From: Chrysochromulina tobinii
Lineage: Eukaryota > Haptophyta > Prymnesiales > Chrysochromulinaceae
Direction: 5' to 3'
Assembly: GCA_001275005.1 (NCBI GenBank)
Contig: JWZX01002743.1
Coordinates: 1-23,772 of the forward strand
DNA: 23,772 nt
The translations under genes and the position numbers were made by a program. Positions 18,807-23,772 of the stretch are shown in pieces (position 1 is the stretch's first letter; the number at the start of each line of letters is the position of its first letter). The notes under the pieces were generated by a model. The model was not told the DNA's origin. It ran no database searches and was given only the letters and a program-made list of their open reading frames with translations.

Positions 18807-20453
18807 TGTTGCGGCTGCTGCAGCTGTCGGCGAGCCAGCACGCCCAACAGCGGGCAGCCATGCAGCAGCAGCAGCAGCAGCAGCAGCAGCCGACGCCGAC
18901 GCCGCCGACGCAGCAGCAGCAGCAGCAGCAGCGGCAGCAGCAATGGCAGGCTGTGCGTGAGCAGCGGGCGGAGCAAGAGCAGCACCGAGCGCAGGCGCAA
19001 GCGCGGGCACAGGCGCGCGTGCAAGCTGCAGCGGCGGCCTTCGCCGCGAGACGAGAACGAAGGGGTCTGGCCCCAACCAGCTCCGCCGCTGCATCGAAGG
19101 CCAACGAAGCGACAGGCGGACGGATGGACAACGACGCGACGGACGGACGGAGTCCCAGGCCGGCGCGGCTGGGCGCGGAGATGAACGCGGAGATCAACCA
19201 GCTGGGTGCGAAGCTGCTGCAGGCAGAGGTGGAGGCCGAAGCTGCCTACAAGGCGGCAGAGAAGGCACTGGGTGCCCCGGATCCAATCTGCGCCAATCTC
19301 GTCGATCGTTCCAGATCCGTACTCGTCGGGGCGGGCGGTTTCCTCTCGAAGGGCATGCGACGGATAGGCGTGAGCGCTGCAGTGCTCGAGGGGCGACTAC
19401 GTCAAGTGAGCCGCTCGCGGCCGGTGCGCGAGCTGCTGCAGGCGGCGGCGGCCGAAGCTGCCTCTAAAGTTGGGGACACCTCCAAGGGTGGTGCTCATGA
19501 TGGGGCTCAGGATCCCGACGGCGATCGTGGACTCACCGCCGATCTCGAGATCGTGGACTCCGACGGAGACCGTATCCGAGATCGTGGACTCACTGCCGAC
19601 AGCGGTGCACCCAAAGCGACGGGAGGGGCGCTAGTTGAGTGCGTGATCTCAGCCGCATTCCATGTTGCCGGTGCGGTGCAGCCGAGCTATCCGTTGTACG
19701 CGGAGCTCCAACTGGCCATGCAATCCTTTGTCGAGTACCTCATTCCCCATAGCGATCCCCCGTGCTTCAAAATCCCACAAGGGGACGGGCAGCCCGCGGT
19801 GCTCGTCACCACCGACCCGCGAGCGTTCAAACTCTTCGACGGGCACGGCTTCCTCGACACCGCCTGCCGCTTCCACTGCACGTATGCGGCTCTGCCCGCG
19901 GCGGCTTCCGTGCTCGACGTGTTCGCCGCATTTGGATCGCGGCTGCGTGTGGCAAGGGCGGCACTGGGCATCGAGCCATCGCTCCTCTTGGCTGAGCTCG
20001 ACACGATCGCTCGCGCGGCCACCGACGCTGCGCGCAACGCCGCCGTCCCCTCCGGCGCGCCATCCGCCGCCGCACCCACCAGCGTGCTCGAGAGCTCAAT
20101 CTCGGGCTCAATCTCGGGCTCGATCTCGGTCGCCCAGCTCGAGTGCCTCGAGCGAGGCGCGGTGCTCTCGGAGCCGTTACTCGGGCTCGACCTCGGGCTC
20201 GTCTTCCATCGGCTCCAAAAGGCCCTACACCGGCTGTTACGCTCGGAACGGCGCGCCGACGACGGGACGGCGCAATACCTGCTCGGCGTCTCGTCGGCAG
20301 TCGCGAGCGGCGAAGCCGAGTCGTGGCGCGCCGCGCCAGATGACCCCCGTAATTGGCGCCTCTTTGAGAACTACATCGAGGTCGCGGGCCCGTCGCCGCC
20401 GGCTGCACTCGTTGGCGGGAGTGGCGGTGGCGGTGGCGGCGGCGGCGGCGGCA

Positions 20454-20497
<44 letters not shown>

Positions 20498-22462
20498 ACA
20501 CGCATGCAACTGGCTTCACTGCTCGAGTCGAAGCAGAGCGTCCTTGAGTACGCCATCGGTGTCCTGTCGGCTGCAATCCGACCCGTGGCCGAGGCGAGGG
20601 CGCAGTGTGCGACGCTCAGGGCAGCGCTCAGACAGAAACAGTCCCTCGCAGCGGGCGTGATGGCAGCGGGCGTGATGGCAGAGGGCGTGATGGCAGAGGG
20701 CGTGATGGCAGAGGCGGCGGCGACCGAGACGACGGCGCCGCGGTGGTCATCTGTCAGAGACGTCGGCTTTGGTCTTCTGTCAGAGGCTGCCCTTCCAACG
20801 CCCCCACGACCCAAAGTGCGCAGCTGGCTCGTCAAGGGCAAATCTCCGACCTCCGCCTTGATGGAGTACGCCCAGTTCCACATGGCTGCGTTTGTGCAGC
20901 ACAGCAAGACTGGGGAGGACGGTGGCGCCAACGCCAGCATCGGCATCGATTGGAGCACCCTCCCCTCCTTCTTCTTCACCGCCGCCAACGGTGAGACGTT
21001 GTGCACCTTAGTGGTGGGCCAGGCCAAGCCTGCCACCTCCGTCACTGTGGCTGCGAGGGGGCCTGACGCGAAGACAGCGAAGGGCGCCGCCTCTCACAAG
21101 ATGATGATTCAAATCTGCGTCGAGTATGGCGCGATACACATGGCCAAGGTCAAGGCGAAGAAGCACGGCTCGCGTGACCAGCGGGACTCTGCCGAGGACA
21201 TGGCCAAGACGGCGGATGCGACGTGTGCTGAGGACTTTGTCCATCGCCTACTGCGCATCAAATCTCCTCGTCCGCTGAGCGAGGTCGCAGGCTTTCCTGG
21301 CCTCAATACGAAATTCCCCGGATGGAAGACGGGCTACAAAAAGGCGAGCGAGTGGTTTGCGGCGCCGGAACGGAAGGGGAAGTTCAAGTTGCGTTGGGTG
21401 GAGAGCATGAACAACTTTGAAGTGGATCTCGCGCGAGATTGCCTCGACAGGACGAAAGCGCCGGCCGAGCGCCCGCTGAGCGACGCTGAGACTGTGGAGA
21501 AGGGTGAGGTGGCCAAGGAGGGCGAAGAGGTGGAGGAAGGCGAGGTGGTGGAGGGCGAGGAGGCGGTGGAGGGCGAGGTGATGGTGGTCGAGGTGGTGGA
21601 GGGCGAGGAGGTGGAGGAAGGCGAGGTGGTGGAGGAGGCCGAGGTGGTGGAGCCAATGGCGCCGCCCGCGGCGGCACCTTATCGGCCTTCTCCGCGACTC
21701 ACGCCCTCTGCATTGGCGTCGACGGGCGCGCCGCCCAGCCTGGCGCACCGATCCTCTGCTCAGGATGGCGCTCCGGATGGCGCTCCGGATGGCGCTCAGG
21801 AAGGCGCTCAGATCCTCTGCGATGATCCGCTGCTCGTAGCCGCGCCACCGCCTCCGCATCGGCTTCCGCCTCCGCCTCCGCCTCCGCCTCCGCACCCACC
21901 TCCGCCTCCGCCTCCGCATCCGCATCCGCACCTACCTCCGCACCCACCTCCGCGACCACTTCCGCGACCACTTCCGAACCTGAACGGCCACCGCCCGTTT
22001 CCACACGCATCTCGACCCGGGTTGCCGCCCCCCAGCATGCCGCCACGACCACTGGACCTTCTGTCCCCTGCACCCTACACGGCCCCTTTCCAGCATGCCC
22101 AGCCACCGTCGTTGCCTCCATCGCTACCGCCACCATCCTTCGACAGCTGGAAAACTGGAATAGCGACAGCTGTTCTCGCTCAGGCATTGGCGACCTCTCG
22201 TCGGCACGCGCCACCACCGCCGTCATTGCCGCCACCGCCGTCATTGCCGCCACCGCCGTCATTGCCGCCACCGCCGTCATTGCCGTCATTGCCGCCACCG
22301 CCGTCATTGCCGCCACCGCCGTCATTGCCGCCACCGCCGTCATTGCCGCCACCGCCGTCATTGCCGTCATTGCCGCCACCGCCGTCATTGCCGCCACCGC
22401 CGTCATTGCCATCATTGCCGCCACCGCCATCATTGCCGCCACCGCCGTCCTTCTGCCCCTGA
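16684..22462 (+). CDS. large Q/G/P-rich low-complexity protein with possible dsRBD-like and LOTUS-like modules, three exons
   Basis: I do not recognise the family. The model is 16684-16788, 17062-17317 and 17451-22462, about 1,790 residues. The ATG has good context (GCAGAGATGGCC). Exon phases agree at both junctions, giving ...RYSA/DSSPDT and YYAP/GTLNLPG. The downstream exon alone has no usable ATG at its 5' end. Order: Gly/Met/Pro-rich N-terminal third; 28-Gln run (about 545-572) and two shorter runs; Gln/Ala/Arg-rich coiled-coil-like segment; a globular-looking region from about 690 to 1090; Gly run (about 1109-1137); possible dsRBD-like fold (about 1253-1350); possible LOTUS/OST-HTH-like segment (about 1379-1447); Glu/Val acidic repeats; Pro/His tract; LPPPPS repeats. 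Such architecture fits an RNA-granule or scaffold protein, but that is speculation. The true end may extend to 22652 in another frame. Confidence 0.6.
16789..17061 (+). other. predicted intron 1 of the low-complexity gene
   Basis: The donor is GCG/GTGCGC and the acceptor GTGGCGCAG/GAC. Both lie on codon boundaries, so the frame is kept. Without it the first exon frame meets a stop at about 16855-16857. Confidence 0.55.
17318..17450 (+). other. predicted intron 2 of the low-complexity gene
   Basis: The donor is CCGG/GTGAGT and the acceptor GCGCCCAG/GCACG. A codon is split after its first base and restored as GGC. Unspliced, the upstream frame stops at 17383-17385. Confidence 0.7.
18722..18805 (+). 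repeat. uninterrupted (CAG)28 in frame as poly-Gln
   Basis: Twenty-eight pure CAG triplets lie between TGG (Trp) and CTG (Leu). No CAA interruptions occur inside the run, although one CAA lies just upstream. Pure runs of this size are expected to be length-variable. Confidence 0.95.
18863..18931 (+). repeat. secondary CAG runs (9 and 7 units)
   Basis: A (CAG)9 at 18863-18889 and a (CAG)7 at 18911-18931 encode Gln runs separated by PTPTPPT. A further CAG/CGG/CAA mixture follows. Confidence 0.9.
20414..20499 (+). repeat. GGC/GGT microsatellite encoding poly-Gly
   Basis: This is an almost pure GGC run broken by two AGT/AGC serine codons, encoding about 28 residues of Gly/Ser in the low-complexity protein. 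It sits between two segments that look folded and probably acts as a linker. Confidence 0.9.
20651..20710 (+). repeat. four 15-bp minisatellite units encoding A/E-G-V-M-A
   Basis: Four exact-length units follow GCGGGCGTGATGGCA, with GAG replacing GCG in the last two. They encode AGVMA AGVMA EGVMA EGVMA, followed by another E. The unit is a multiple of three, so copy-number change would keep the frame. Confidence 0.9.
21490..21655 (+). repeat. degenerate Glu/Val-rich coding repeats
   Basis: GAGGTGGTGGAGGGCGAG-type words recur with variation and encode E-E-G-E-V-V-E strings. The result is a highly acidic stretch of about 55 residues just after the possible LOTUS-like segment. Confidence 0.8.
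22211..22450 (+). repeat. minisatellite encoding LPPPPS repeats
   Basis: An 18-bp unit (CCGCCACCGCCGTCATTG) repeats across 240 bp. Extra 9-bp half-units (encoding SLP) are inserted at several places, creating a higher-order pattern. It forms the C-terminal end of the annotated frame. Replication slippage or assembly error is likely in such DNA. Confidence 0.9.
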
Positions 22463-22652
22463 CCGCCGTGGACTCCCGCCGTGGACTCCCGGGCCACCGG
22501 GGGCGCCGCCCGGAGATCCCGCCAGTGCGCTGCTGCCTGGGCAACCGCCTTGGCCGCCTCCGGGGATGCCCTCTGCGGGGATGCCCTCTTCGGGGATGTG
22601 CCCACGGCCGTCGGATGCAGGCACCCCCCCGGGACTAACGACTATTGATTAG
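22463..22652 (+). other. proline-rich open continuation of the low-complexity gene in the +1 frame
   Basis: In the frame one base on from the main exon, the DNA reads on as PPWTPGPPGAPPGDP, then PPWPPPGMPSAGMPSSGM, and ends in TAG at 22650-22652. Its composition and GMPS-type repeats resemble the rest of the protein. Either the LPPPPS tract contains an indel, or the ribosome or a splice changes frame. It may also simply be 3' UTR. Confidence 0.45.
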
Positions 22653-23251
22653 CGTAATACGATAGCGACTTCATCGCTTCCTATTGAAAGCTGTTAGATA
22701 AAGCTTATCTCATTACAAAATTTGTAAAGGGAGGCGAGACGCTGCGAAACGGCGTTCTGTCTTCAGTTCGGTCCACCGAGCGCGTTGAAGATATTATTTG
22801 TACTGTAGCTCTGAGAAAACGACTCGCAGCGCGGCTGCCAACAGTAACAGTATGTTGAGGTTTGACTACGAGTTTGTTTTTCACAGCTCCTCAAACTGTA
22901 CACAGAAAACCCAAACCGCTTCTCTGGCAGGGCTTCTCCGCTTCACAAGTCTGGCTAGGCAGGGCATGGAGCCTCTAGCTAAAAAAAGCCTGAGACATGC
23001 ATGTGGACACGTGGGTCATGAGAACAGTCTTCACCTGCGGTGCACGCTTGTTTCGAGACATCATGATTACATCATGACAAACCCAAAACGGAAAATCAAC
23101 CCTGTGAAGCACAGCCTGCGTCAAGCTTCCGGCTCCGCCGCCCACACAATCACGCATGCCTGGCCTTCGAGGTTGAATCTGGCTAACTTCTCCCTGATTT
23201 GGCGGGGGCAGAGGGCGGTCCCTCCGAAGAGAGATCTTCGCTTCTCGATGC
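22653..23251. other. intergenic region before the CUB-domain gene
   Basis: This is less GC-rich than the genes. It contains a short perfect hairpin AGATAA-AGC-TTATCT near 22695-22710. A plus-strand open frame from 22798 crosses into the CUB gene in a different phase and has no recognisable motif. I see no other supportable feature. Confidence 0.4.
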
Positions 23252-23772
23252 ATGCACGAAAATTCTCTCACGTGCGCGTCGCTTATACGTGGCCTCACCG
23301 TGCCTTGGCTCTTGCGCCTTTTCTTCCTCGCCATGATGGGCATCGCCCACCTCGCACAGGGCTCAGTTCGTGGGGGGAACAGGCGCCTCGGGCCCGCGCC
23401 TCGACTGCCTCTACTTGCCCGCATCATCTTTCTGGTCACGACGGTGGGCTTCGCTGAAGCACAGTTTTTCTCGGTGACCGGCCCTTGCACCGTGAGCGGC
23501 CCCTGCTTATATTCGCGTAACTTCCCGGGCACCTACCTCGACAACGAGCAGTGCTCATTCTACCCCTTTTCGACCACTGTTGGAATGGTCCTCAACACCT
23601 TCTCCTTTCAAACAGAGAGTTGTTGCGACAAACTGACAGTCAATGGTGTGCAGTACCAAGGGACTAACGGGCCTAGCAACGTGGTGTTGGGCTCGGGAGC
23701 AATCACCTGGTCCACAGACGTCAGCGTGGTCTCCACCGGCTTTCAGGTGTGCGTGAGTGCTGGTGCTTCCTC
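23252..23772 (+). CDS. secreted or membrane CUB-domain protein, 5' part only
   Basis: The frame from ATG 23252 runs off the window end. It shows a hydrophobic segment WLLRLFFLAMMGIAHLAQG and a second one LARIIFLVTTVGFAEA, a good signal or anchor ending before QFFSV. A CUB-like module then starts: PCLYSRNFPGTYLDNEQCSF, VLNTFSFQTESCCDKLTVNG, GAITWSTDVSVVSTGFQVCV. CUB domains are extracellular beta-sandwich modules that bind ligands; the spaced cysteines and the F-S-F-...-C-D-L-V pattern fit. An alternative start is the ATG at 23333, which would begin just before the hydrophobic part. The rest of the protein, and hence its function, lies outside the window. Confidence 0.7.
   Translation, partial: MHENSLTCASLIRGLTVPWLLRLFFLAMMGIAHLAQGSVRGGNRRLGPAPRLPLLARIIFLVTTVGFAEAQFFSVTGPCTVSGPCLYSRNFPGTYLDNEQCSFYPFSTTVGMVLNTFSFQTESCCDKLTVNGVQYQGTNGPSNVVLGSGAITWSTDVSVVSTGFQVCVSAGAS

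Noticed and set aside
18030-19197. Long poly-Ala, poly-Leu and poly-Cys frames opposite or alongside the CAG region
   Set aside because: They are translations of the CAG/CTG repeat in other phases; only the Gln frame is part of a long continuous gene.
21699-22605. Minus-strand frames with TAVAAM or GGGGNDG repeats
   Set aside because: They are mirror translations of the proline-rich minisatellite and contain no other conserved sequence.
22695-22710. AGATAA-AGC-TTATCT hairpin as a terminator
   Set aside because: A 6-bp stem without context is weak, and such terminators are not expected for nuclear eukaryotic genes.
22798-23457. 219-residue plus-strand open frame
   Set aside because: It has no motif and overlaps, in another phase, the CUB gene, whose signal peptide and domain are convincing.

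Overview
This is a GC-rich eukaryotic window that most resembles a unicellular alga. A haptophyte-like lineage is my best guess, held with low confidence. The evidence is eukaryote-only genes (a UFM1 protease, a protein prenyltransferase beta subunit, MSH6), spliceosomal introns with GTGCGC, GTGAGT and GTACGT donors, many short tandem duplications and microsatellites, and a probable organelle-targeted M41-like protease. No tRNA, rRNA, CRISPR array or prophage was recognised.

Layout. A plus-strand J-domain/TMEM185-like membrane protein (203-1918) converges on a minus-strand UFM1-specific protease (3119-2391). The gap between that protease and the divergent geranylgeranyltransferase-I beta gene (5581-6861) is filled almost entirely by two inverted copies of a roughly 1 kb non-autonomous transposon. 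Each copy has pentanucleotide-repeat ends and its own 10-11 bp target duplication. Next come an NHL beta-propeller gene with a +1 frameshift (7011-7998) and a secreted esterase with a novel-looking Cys-rich tail (8382-10064). A minus-strand M41-like membrane metalloprotease (11902-10802) then faces MSH6 (12273-15922), with E2F-like sites just upstream of MSH6. A three-exon gene (16684 to about 22462, possibly 22652) encodes a Q/G/P-rich, low-complexity protein of about 1,790 residues. The window ends inside a secreted or membrane CUB-domain gene (23252 onward).

The genes do not form one pathway; the order looks like ordinary nuclear gene packing. The most unusual points are: the paired inverted elements occupying a divergent promoter region; short tandem duplications that sit on start or stop codons of three genes; an MSH6 intron flanked by an 11-bp direct repeat; three reading-frame breaks that all need the same +1 correction, two of them at an NCC-stop; and the low-complexity protein, which may carry divergent dsRBD-like and LOTUS-like modules. 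Domain names come from motif recognition by eye, with no database search.
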